Assembly (NCBI RefSeq): GCF_030272615.1
Contig: NC_081413.1
Location: 554,553,136 to 554,617,135, forward strand
Source: Cryptomeria japonica
Lineage: Eukaryota; Streptophyta; Pinopsida; Cupressales; Cupressaceae
DNA length: 64,000 nucleotides
Direction of reading: 5' to 3'
The notes below the pieces were generated by a model. It was given only the letters and a program-made list of their open reading frames with translations. It did not search any database and was not told where the DNA came from. Shown here in pieces: positions 24,169 through 34,600 of this stretch (the stretch's first letter is position 1; each line of letters starts with the position of its first letter). Made by a program: the position numbers and the translations under genes.

Positions 24169-25633
24169 GTTGTACTGGGATTTTTAGCCTCACTAGGGGA
24201 GTTGCTATGGTGTTTGATGCTGCTTTGATAATCAAAGGTGACCTCTTTGTAATAGGATGATATAGTGGTTTGTTCCGTTTCCCTTTGAATATGAGCTTAG
24301 GAAGAATCTCCTTTTGAAAGCCTAGTCCTGTGTTATCTTTGGGTTTTAATTCCGGCTGCAACGGTTCATGTCATCCTTGCTTGCAAGGTCCCAAAGCACT
24401 CTGACCATCGTAACCCATTCTTTGCATAATGAGAAGGTCTTTTCCATACTGATCTGTGGGAAGCTTAGCTTGCGGAATATTGGTGGTGATGGGATCTTTA
24501 TAGATCCATTCTGCTAAGTCCTAATCTCTGGTCTCTTCTTCTTGACTCTTTCCTAGGATGAAAGGCATCAAAGTACATGTTGGCTTGATTAGTGGTGTTT
24601 GAAGTAACCGTTGAGGTTTACCATGTGTTCTAGGAGAAGTGGGTATTTGTCCAACACAAAAGAGTTGGCTCAAATTGTATTCCCTAGGACCTTCCTCTAC
24701 GATTTTCATCTTGAGCTTTTCTTTCTTGGGTATAGTGGTGTTTGAACTGGCAACAGAGGCTTGGCTTATGTATGATGTGGAGGAGATGACTTCTCTATTG
24801 TTGGGAACGATAATCTCTGGTTGATGACTAATATTATGACAATATGCAGAGGGGTTTGCATCGCCCAGGATTGTGATTTCTACATCATTATGTGGGAACT
24901 TGATACACTGATGGTAGGTGGATGGAACGACTTGCATGTCATGTATCCAAGGTCTTCCTAACAATAGATTGTATGGCAAAGGAAGGTCCAGAACTTGATA
25001 GATAATGTGTTTCACCATAGGGCCCACTCGGATTGGTAGCACCACAACTCCTTTGGATGAATGTTTAGCATCATCATAGGCTTTGATTATGATCATGTGG
25101 GGATCCATTGATTCTATTGCATATCCCAAAGCTGTGACTAATTGTAGAGTACATATATTTAGGCCTGCTCCATTGTCGATCAAGACTCATTTGATCCTAT
25201 GCTGGTTGATAAACCATTCAACGTGGAGCGAGGCATTATGAGGTTGCTGGAAGGATGTGTTGTCACTTTTAGAGAAAGTGAGATAAGGTGATGACCTTAG
25301 ATTTCCAATCATGGCTTGGAACTGATCTGTATTTAGGTTTGCAGGGACTTACACCTCTTGGAGAGCTTGATCCAAGATGGTTTTATGAGATGGGGATAAG
25401 CGTAATAGCTCTAAGATAGATATCAATGTGGGCATTTTGTCTAATTGTTCCACAAGGTTATACTGCTTTGGGATAGGTGGGGTGCCTTATGGAGCTGCCT
25501 TTATGGTAATCTTGCTACGATGTGTAACAACATTGCAAGTGGAGATGGGATTTTTTATGGTTATAGTTGCAATTTGTTCACTGGCATCGTATAGGTGATT
25601 CACAATATAATTATACGTGGCTTGCGTATAATT
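24169..25633 (-). pseudogene. Outer Tat pol, part 1: retropepsin and G-patch
   Basis: On the minus strand, the spacer after the insertion point of the inner element leads to a retropepsin-like domain with an intact IDNGAGLNIC active-site motif (start near 25,180) and the LLLGRPWIH motif near 24,960. A G-patch-like segment follows near 24,330-24,425 (MGYDGQSALG...GNTGLGF). A stop interrupts it (TGA before HEP), and others lie near 24,520. The solo LTR at 20,265-24,168 cuts the frame just after it. The inner copy has the same layout at 32,160-33,110. Confidence 0.85.
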
Positions 25634-25940
25634 GGTGGTGTAGTCACATAAATCTGTCCACTTAATTAAATGAATATTTAGTATTTATTTGATTATTTAA
25701 CCATCAATCAATAATTAATTAAATTAATATTTAATTAATTCATCTTAACCCTCTTCTCCTATTAATTAAATAAATTATTCAATTTATTTGATTTAATTCA
25801 CTTAACCAAATTCAGACCATTAATTAAATAAATAAATCATATTTGTTTAATTAAATCTTCTCTCACATTTAAATAAATTAATATTTATTTAAAACCCCCA
25901 AAATCTCATCTCTCACATTTAAATAAATTAACATTTATTT

Positions 25941-26177
25941 AAATCACCTTTATCGTCTACCCACTTGCATTTTCCTACAAATGCAAGTTGCACAATTATT
26001 TTAAATAAATTATTTATTTAAATCACCTTTATCCTCCACCCACTTGCATTTTCTTACAAATGCAAGTTGCACAACTATTTTAAATACATCATTTATTTAA
26101 ATCACCTTTATCCTCCACCCACTTGCATTTTCCTACAAATGCAAGTTGCACAACTATTTTAAATAAATTATTTATTT
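25941..26177 (+). repeat. Three 79-bp tandem units with a conserved hairpin (5' LTR)
   Basis: Unit starts are 25,941, 26,020 and 26,099. Each contains ACTTGCATTT, a 6-base loop and AAATGCAAGT, a perfect 10-bp stem. The same array is at 41,070-41,306 in the 3' LTR. It lies in the putative U3 region, about 0.9 kb upstream of the TATA box. Confidence 0.88.
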
Positions 26178-27073
26178 AAAATCCTATTTATCCTCACCCA
26201 CTTGAAACCTTTAATGGTTTCCCTTAAAGTCTTCAAACTAGATGGCTTTAAAGTCTTCAAACTTGATGGCTTCCTTCTATAGTCTTCTTAAGCCTTTAAT
26301 GGTTTCCCTTAAAATCTTCAAACTTGATGGCTTTAAAGTCTTCAAACTTAATGGCTTCCCTTAAAGTCTTCTTAAGACTTTAATGGTTTTCCTTAAAGTC
26401 TTCAAGCCTTTAATGGTTTCCCTCAAAGTCTTCAAGCATTTTAATGCTTTATCTTCTTTTTTCTCATTTAAATAAATTAATATTTATTTGAATATTTATC
26501 CAAATGCAAATTACACCATTTAATTGAAATAAATGATTTTATTTTAATTGAAAATACCAAAATTCCTCCCACTTGCATTTTCCTACAAAATCCACTTGCA
26601 TGCCTAAACCCCTTCTAGATTCTTCTAAACCCTTCCTAATTAACCTAATCCATCCCCTAAATATTGTCACATTCCTAAGCAAATTGGAGTCACTTCTCAA
26701 AGACTCCAAAGTCTTTGAAAAGCAATTAATGATTTGTGTGTTCAACAAATTAACCTCTAAAGTCTTCCAAACCACTTATGGCTCTTACATGACCATTAAT
26801 GGTTAATTCCACTTGCACCCATGGTTAAGGACTTTGACCCCTAACTTAACCCTCATGTAACCCATATGTCTCTTCAAAGCATTTATTTCTTTGACTAGGG
26901 TAGCCATCATGTCCCCTCAAGCATTTAATGCTCCTTATCTCTCCTCTCAAGCCTCCTCATGGTGACATTTGTCAACATGAGATTGGGTTGAAAGTCTCAC
27001 ATGGATTGAATATCTTTCAATCCTAACCCTTGTTAAGATTACTCAATCTTAACCCTTCATTTCCCTATTTCTT

Positions 27074-27083
27074 CTATAAATAG
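27074..27083 (+). promoter_or_regulatory. TATA box of the inner 5' LTR
   Basis: CTATAAATAG is followed by a pyrimidine-rich start-like region. It is conserved in the inner 3' LTR (42,203-42,212) and in the outer LTR (47,398-47,407, minus strand), which supports a role as the element promoter. Transcription should start about 30 bases downstream. Confidence 0.75.
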
Positions 27084-27481
27084 AACCCTTCTCCTCAAGT
27101 AAAGAAGAAGCATTAGAGTATTGTTGTTATACTAGCATTAGCATAGAGCTTTCTCATAGCATCACTATCTACACTTACATAGCATTTGCTTATCATATTC
27201 AACCATATTGAATCTCCATATGGCATCCATGGCTAGTGCTAAAAGCTGAGAGCTACACTCATTTGGGACTTGGAGAGGAGAGGAACAAGGGAGGAGCAAC
27301 TATGAGCATCTTGATTAGCTATTTTATTCTATGTTTATATGCTTTCTATTTCATGCTTAATATCTCTCTTGATATGCCTATTTAGGATAATCTTTTGTTG
27401 CTAACACTAACATTTGTTTCTTGTGCTCTTGTGTGTGTTGCCATCAAACAAATTTTCTAATCCTTTTTGCAGAGCATCATT

Positions 27482-27501
27482 TGGTGAACCCGACGTGAAT
27501 C
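27482..27501 (+). other. Primer-binding site, tRNA-Trp type
   Basis: TGGTGAACCCGACGTGAATC lies two bases after the 5' LTR. From memory it complements the 3' end of plant cytosolic tRNA-Trp (ending GGGTTCACCA) over all 20 bases. The outer copy has the identical site (46,906-46,925) and the 49-57 kb relic a decayed version (56,501-56,521). Confidence 0.8.
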
Positions 27502-29354
27502 TAAACACCAAAAAGATCAACTTTTTTAAAACCAATAACATGTTTGAATGTTGAAAATGTCACACAGGTTGCGCTTTTGACACTGTTTTGGCGCGTTTGA
27601 TATTGTTTTGGCGCTATTCACCTTGTTTCAGTACTTTTGCCTTCTCTGTCTTTCCCTTTCTTTTAGCGTGTTTGTGTTAAATAGCACCTCTGTTCAAATG
27701 CAGACTAGCGCTATTTTAACAGAACGTTGTACAAATCACCTTGTAACCAAAAGAAAAAAACCAAAAAAAAATAATTAGGCTTGTAGAAGCCCACCAAATA
27801 GGCGGATTTTACTAACTATTTTTCTCTTTTGTGGAGATTTAAATTAGATTAAAAAGTAGATTTATATTTTTTACTAACTTGTTTTTGAAGTTGGTTTTAA
27901 AAATGAATTCACTTTTTATTTTGGTTTAAAATTAACTTCACATTTCAAATTTGGGCTTTTTAAAAAGAGCCACACATTTGTTTGGGGCTCTTAAAAAGAA
28001 TTTCATTGTTCCAAGGTAAAAACAACCACAAACTTATACAAAACAACTTTATTTTTTGCAAGTTAGGAAACAAACTTCGTTTTGGTGCTTAAAATCAACA
28101 AAACAAAATTTATTTTCTTGCATCAACTTAAAAGAAATTTACAATCAACACTTTGTTTTGGGCAATCTAAAAAGAACAAGCCATTTTTTCCTTCAAGCTC
28201 AAAAATAATTTTACTTCAAGCAAGACGTGTTTTCAATTCAGTTGACTAGGATTTCAAAAGTTCCTAGTTTACAAAATATTTTGCCTTTGAAGTTAAAAAG
28301 AACACCATGACTTTTGGAGCAACATCTCCAAATAGTTAGATCACATTGCAATGATGGATTAAAAAGAACAAATGTCTTTTGTGCTTGGCACACTTGTGCA
28401 AAAAGTCAGTCGAGTGGTCCTACCTCTAACACACACTATCCTCTCCCTTGGCTTTCGTGGTCCTAGGTGCAAGAGAAAAGTGTTAGTAACACTCAAATTT
28501 TATCTTTTTAAGAGAGGCCTGCCAAGGGATCGATACTCTTGGGAACGACCTCGAGCGGTAAATCCTTCGAGCCACTATAGAAATCAGGTGAGAGAAAAAG
28601 CTGTAGCCTTGGGTATAGCTGTTCGTACAGTGTAACTGGCCGAAAGGACAAATGGGCCCCACCACCAGTTACAAGGCTCTTAAGTGAGTCACTGCAGAAT
28701 GAACTTATGTCCAAAAACATCGAACATGACTAAACGCTTTTAAGTAGTAGCCCACCCGTTCTATTGATTGAGGATATTTGAGATATAATTTAGTGCAAGA
28801 ACATAGATGGTTTTGCTCCCAAGATACTCACCATACATATTTCCTTGAGTAGAAACATAGCTTTTTGAAAAAGTCACTTGTGGCTTGATAAAAGTGGTGA
28901 CTCCCCCATCATAGGGATCATCTATTTGTTATGCTCGTGCAAGACTTAGTATATCACATCCTTACCTGCCACGGCGGGATTCATAAGGTATGTAGTACCA
29001 AAGTCGAAGAAATATCAAGATGTGGGCTAAATTTATCACAACTGGCCATTTGACCGTAGGGATAAAAAATGTTTGAAGTGTGTTCGTTTTAAAGACCAAG
29101 TGCAAATTGAGCTGACTTCAGGCTTTTGAAATACACCTTAAAATACATCTAAAGGAAGGGTCATATACAAGTCCAAGGATTGGGTTGATCTAGACCCATA
29201 CTCATTTGTGCCTTTAAGGGAAACATTCTTGTGTTTGTGTGCTTTCTTTGTTTTCTTGTCAAAGCAAAATCAGAAAATCACTTTCAAAAACAAAGTATTC
29301 ATCCAACCAAACACATCAAAAATAAAGTACAAACAACAAAAGTATCAAAACTTT
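27502..29354 (+). other. Long 5' leader of the inner Tat element
   Basis: About 1.85 kb of untranslated sequence is alignable with the outer leader (45,030-46,905). It contains GGCGC/GCGC motifs near 27,560-27,720 that correspond to a richer AGCGCT array in the outer copy. A well conserved block lies at 28,400-29,010. The 87-codon frame at 28,372-28,635 shares a peptide stretch with the outer frame at 45,814-46,017, but the frames diverge after about 55 residues, so I do not call it a gene. Confidence 0.6.
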
Positions 29355-29738
29355 ATGACCATTCTTCACATCTTGCGAAAGAAGAAGCATCATCAGAATA
29401 TCAACTTGAAAAGAAGACCATTAAGCTCAAAGGTTTTGATCAAAAGGAGGAAATTCTTCTATATAAATAGACAAATCTTTGTCTCACATAGAGTCTTTCT
29501 GCATCACATGTGTCTCTACCTTCAAGGCAAAACAAATGAATTTGATTCTGAATCATTGAACCGCAGAGCTTTTATGCAATATAGAGCTCTGAGCTATCAC
29601 AAAAACCAAGGAGGTAAGATTAATCCCAACTTTTTCCCAAACATCTATATCACATACAACACAGCTTGAGAAATACCACCAACACCCGAAAGGGAAGAGG
29701 TAGAGTTTGTCCCATTTGTGACACAAAGTTTTTATTGA
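29355..29738 (+). pseudogene. Conserved 127-codon ORF upstream of gag (inner copy, one stop)
   Basis: Starts MTILHILRKK and ends TQSFY-TGA. The outer element has an open 127-codon counterpart at 44,644-45,027 with the same start, same stop and no length change; about 23 of 127 residues differ. In the inner copy one Trp codon has become TGA (29,667-29,669), truncating the frame after 104 residues. The peptide is basic (LKRRPLSS...LIKRRKFFY) with an acidic end, and I recognise no domain. Ogre elements of the Tat lineage are known to carry an extra ORF1 before gag, so position fits that class. Function is unknown, and a chance open leader is possible. Confidence 0.45.
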
Positions 29739-30181
29739 AGTTAAAAACATTTCATCCATTATCTTACTCATCCATCATCACTTCATCATCAATTCATTCC
29801 AACTCTAAAAACATTAGAGGTTCTTGTCCCAAAGTTCTCTTTTAGATATTGCTTGAATCAAACACATCACATCACTTTTTAGATTGTTTCTACATCTAGG
29901 ATAAGCTCATCCTAAGAGACACATCTACATAGGTTAAAACTAGTTCATGAGTGAATCCTCTCATTACTAGGTAGTTAAATCTGTAACACATCTCAGATTT
30001 CTCTACACCTTATCACATCAAAATTTATCAAACAAGCAAGCAATTCAAAGAAGGAATTTCGGCATCCACCTTAAAAGTGCTAGAGATCCACATGCAACAC
30101 AATTCACCAACCATTAATATTTCATTTCATCAAAAACTCATCATCATTTTCACTCAACTTCAACAAAGACTCATAAGAAAA

Positions 30182-31690
30182 ATGGCTCAAACCCGATCAC
30201 AGTCAACGCAACGAGAAATAGAAATGGAAGAAGAAGAAGAGGAAAATCTCAATGAATTTCAAGAAGCACTTGGAGGAAATGTGAATGACGAAAACCCAAG
30301 TACTCCTACTCCTGCAACAATAGAAAGGGCCCAACATAATCCTCTCTTTAACAGACTATTTGACGAAATACTCAGGAGCAATGCGGATGCTCACTTCTTA
30401 AGACTCGCTCAAGAAGGAGCAAAACTCCCCTCTGACTTTGATCTCGCCCAATTAAGACAAGCATCAGAAAGACAAAGTCACCATGAAGAGGAAAGAGGTA
30501 GAGATCCCATCAGATATAACATTCCTCGAGGTAACCCACCACCTCCTCCTCCAAATGAAATGGAGCTGTTGCGGCAACAAGTCGAGAATCTCGCCCAACA
30601 GCTTCATAGTGGTGTCAAGACTAACCAATTCTCACTCAATGACATCTATCCCTATCCTTTTGATAGGAATCTTTATATGCCACCCTTTCCACGAGGATTC
30701 GAAACACCCAAATTTGAAAAATATAGAGGAAAGGGAGATCCCCGTGATCATGTCAGAGAATTTCATTCCGCTTGTCTCGAAGTAGCATATGAAGACACCT
30801 ACCTAATGTGCCTTTTTCCCCAAAGCTTGGGAGGAACAACCACATCATGGTTTTCCCGACTACCAGGTGGCATTAGAACATTTGAGGAACTCATCCAGAA
30901 ATTCCTCGCTCATTACTCTCATAACATTGAATGCGGCATCACCATGGCTGATCTGTGCAACACCAAACAAAAAACAGGTGAACTATTCTCAGTATTCCTG
31001 CAACAATGGCGCCAAATGTCTAGCAGACGTTTTCTTCAGTTACCTGAATGAGAACTAGTGGAAATATTCATTTCCAACTTAAATGAAGAAATGGAATTTC
31101 ACCTGGATGTCAAAGACACAGACTCTTTTAATGATATGATCACCAAGGGTTTGAAATGTGAAAGGGCACTCATCAAGAAAGGACTCATCAAAATCTTTAA
31201 TGAACCAAAAGATGATCCTCGCCCGTGCTTCAATAGTGATAAACCAAGCTTCTGGAATAAAAACAAGAATATCATCAACGATGGGGTTGTGGATGCCCGG
31301 ACTATCCAAAATGCACAACCTGTGGTTCCGTTTGCAGGACAAAATCCTCCACCTCATAACAACACAAATGTCCCTTTGAATCAAGGTCGCATCATGTCTC
31401 ATGATGAACCAAGACCTCATCAGCAAAAACAAAAATGAACATACACTCTCTTAGGGGAACCCATTGAAACAGTATTGCGACAACTCATTTCTCAAAATTT
31501 GGTCACTCTACCTAAGCTATCAAACTATGAGCCTCAAGTCAAACCGGCATGGTGGAGAGATACTGAACACTGTGAATTCCATCAAGGGAGAGGAAACAAG
31601 ACAAGTAATTGTCATCGATTAAAAGATCTTATTCAGGATCTTATTGACCGAGGAGAAATTGAAATTGAAGGACATGACCCAAAAACAACC
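30182..31690 (+). pseudogene. Inner Tat gag with Cys/His knuckle (two in-frame stops)
   Basis: The start MAQTRSQS at 30,182 is chosen because the outer copy begins identically (MAHTRSRS at 44,198) and upstream residues are not conserved. An acidic N-terminus and a Pro-rich stretch (residues 115-135) come first. The capsid-like gag domain follows at residues 165-335, with FEKYRGKGDPRDHVREFHSA and GTTTSWFSRL. The knuckle-like CEFHQGRGNKTSNCHRLKDLI (from residue 464) is typical of Tat/Athila gag. TGA codons at 31,049-31,051 and 31,436-31,438 break it, with the frame resuming at once. The product would form the virus-like particle that packages element RNA. It is continuous with pol in one frame. 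Confidence 0.9.
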
Positions 31691-34600
31691 AATAATGATC
31701 ATCTGATGTTCAAAAATCCACTTCCATCACAAGATCAAAGGGGTCCTTCCACTTCCAGGCGAGGCATTGATACCACTGATTATACACAGGCTACCTATAA
31801 TTACACTGTAAATCATCTGTATGATGCCAGTGAACAAGTTGCAACTATAACCTTCAAAAATCCCAACTCAAATTGCAATGTTGTTACACGTCATGGCAAG
31901 GTCACCATAAAGGCAGCTCCACAAGGCACCACCTCCATCCTAAAGCCGTTCAATGTTGTGGAACAATTAGACAAAACACCTGCGCTTATATCCATTTTAG
32001 AACTATTGCACCTATCGCCATCCCATAAAACTATCTTGGATCAAGCACTCCAAGAGGCGTCAGTCCCTGCAAATCTAAATACAGACCAATTTCAAGCCAT
32101 GGTTGGAAGTCTAAAGTCATCACCTTGTCTCACTTTTTCTGAAAGTGACAACTCTTCCTTCCAGCAACCTCATAACGCTTCGCTACACATTGAAGGCTTC
32201 ATCAACCAGCATAGGATCAAGCAAGTCTTGATCAATAATGGAGCAGGCCTGAACATTTGTACACTACAGTTGGTCATAGCATTGGGATATGCAGTAGAAT
32301 CAGTGGATCCTCATAAGAAGATCACAATCAAAGCCTATGACGATGCAGAGCGTTCATCCAAAGGAGCTGTGGTACTACCAATCCAAGTGGGCCCTGTGGT
32401 AAAACACATCATCTGTCAGGTTTTGGACCTTCCTCTACCATACAATCTATTGTTAGGAAGACCTTGGATACATGCCATGCAAGTCGTTCCATCTACCTAC
32501 CATCAATGTATCAAGTTCCCACATAACAGTGTAGAGATCATAATCTTGGGTGATGCAAATCCCTTTGCGTATTGCCATAATATTAGCCATCAACCAGAGA
32601 TTACTGTTCCTAATAATAGAGAAGCCATTTCCTCCACATCATATATAAGTCCAGCCTCTCTTGCCAGTTCAAACACCACTATACCCAAGCTAGAAAAGCT
32701 TAAGATGAAAATAGCAGAGGAAGGTCCCAGGGAATACAACTTGAGTCAACTCTTTTGTGTGGGACAGATGCCCACTTCTCCTAGAACACATGGTAAACCA
32801 CAATAGTTACTCTAGCAACCACTGATCATGCCAACATGTGCTTTGATGCCTTTCATCCTTGGAAAGAGTCAAGATTAAGAAACCCAAGATGAGGACCTAG
32901 CAGAATGGATCTATAAAGATCCCATCACCATTGATATCCCACCAGTTAAACTTCCTACGGATCAGTATGGCAAAGGTCTCCTCATTATGCAAAGAATGGG
33001 GTATGATGGTCGCAGTTCTTTGGGATATTGCAAACAAGGACAACATGAACCTCTGCTGCCAGAATTAAAACCCAAAGGTAATACAGGCCTAGGCTTTGAA
33101 AAAGAGATCTTTCCTAAACTCAAATTCAAAGGAAAACCCAACAAACCCTTATATCAGCCTACTACAAAAAGGACACCTTTCATTATCAAAGTAGCATCAA
33201 GCACCATCCCAACTGCCCCACCGAAGCTCAAAACCCTAACACCACCATCTACAATACCAATCATCCCACCAAGCGAATCAGTAATCCCATCAATAACACC
33301 AGTAGTAGCAGCAATTGTATCAGAACCCGCAGTAGTATCTATGGCACCAACAGTTCCAGCAGAAACCAATGAGTCAATATTACCAATACTCCCTGTATCA
33401 GATTCTTTGATCCCCATCAAACTTCTTGCAGCACTGATCACTACAAAGGTACATCAACCAATCACACTTGCAATATTTAACTCCAAAGACATCCCAGTAT
33501 GGTATAGTAATCGGATGCTGGAAAGTGACTCAGAGACCGACTCACATGAGTGGGAATTTGATTCTATACAGCTTAACACTTCAGATGAGGAAGACACATC
33601 ACTACCTCCACCACGCAAAGACATCCTTGTTTACGGAGAAGCATAGATAAAGACCACTGGGGTTCCTGAACTAGAAACATCTTCCATAGACCCTACGTCT
33701 CATCCTACGCCTGATTCTGATAGGGAGAGTACCATTAATGACCTTCACCATAACGTCTTGACCCTCACTGATACATCTAATTCACTTAACCTAATCGATG
33801 AAGTAATGCCCATTATCCACCCTGAACTCATTGAATGGAACCAACCAAATCCTCCATGTCTTAACTTCTTCCAAAACGACAAGGCCATCATTGACTTTTT
33901 GGAATTAAGGGATAACCTACCAAGTGAGGATCACAAAGTTGGATTCGCCATTGAACTTAATAGTGCAGCATACTTTGGGGCGAATGCCAAACCTTTCAGC
34001 TGCAAAAATATAACAATAAAACATGGATCTTCCAGTGAAAACCACACTGTGGCACTGTTTGATTTGACAAAAGTAAAAAGAAAGAGCGTATCCAATGGTG
34101 AAAACCTCTCTGAGGCGCCTGAGGATGAAGGGTTTGACATTCTCCCTGCTAATGTACAACAGGAACGATCAACGATTCTCATTGAGGAAACCAAAGAATA
34201 CAATGTGGGGACTCCTGAAAATATTCATCTCATACATCTGGCATCTCTTCTCACTCCAGAGGAACAACCTAAATTTATAGAGTTCTTCCAGAAGCATCAG
34301 ATCAACTTTGCATGGTCATATGCAGACATGCCTGGGCTTGATCCTGATTTAGTCATGCATCACCTCACCATAGCAAAAGGAGCCAAACCTGTCAAGCAAA
34401 AGCTTCATAAGATGCATCCCCAGATTGCAGTGCTAGTCAAAACAGAACTCAAGAAACTCCTAGATGTTGGTTTCATTAGGCCAATTGATTATGCAGAATG
34501 GATCTCCAACATTGTGCCTGTCGGCAAACCAAAAGGGGGCATCCGCATTTGTACTGACTTCAGAGATCTGAATAAGGCATGTCCTAAGGATGACTTCCCC

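Larger units (their letters stand above)
25639..27479 (+). repeat. 5' LTR of the inner Tat element (1,841 bp)
   Basis: Begins TGTAGTCACA and ends GCAGAGCATCA. It contains many TTTAAATAAATTA-type palindromes, three 79-bp tandem units (25,941-26,177), a second set of ~30-bp repeats with 'cttaaagtcttcaa' (26,200-26,440) and a TATA box at 27,074-27,083. The ORFs at 26,539-26,806 recur unchanged in the other LTR and are not genes. Confidence 0.96.

Noticed and set aside
26539..26806. Overlapping 77-78 codon frames repeated at 41,668-41,935
   Set aside because: They are identical because both lie in the LTRs of the inner element. No domain, and opposite-strand overlap; treated as LTR sequence.
27482..27501. 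A tRNA gene at the primer site
   Set aside because: Only the 20 bases complementary to a tRNA 3' end are present. There are no D- or anticodon-arm sequences upstream.
28372..28635. 87-codon frame in the inner leader with a peptide shared by the outer leader (45,814-46,017)
   Set aside because: The shared stretch is about 55 residues, then frames and stops diverge, and a stop position differs. More likely conserved leader RNA than protein.
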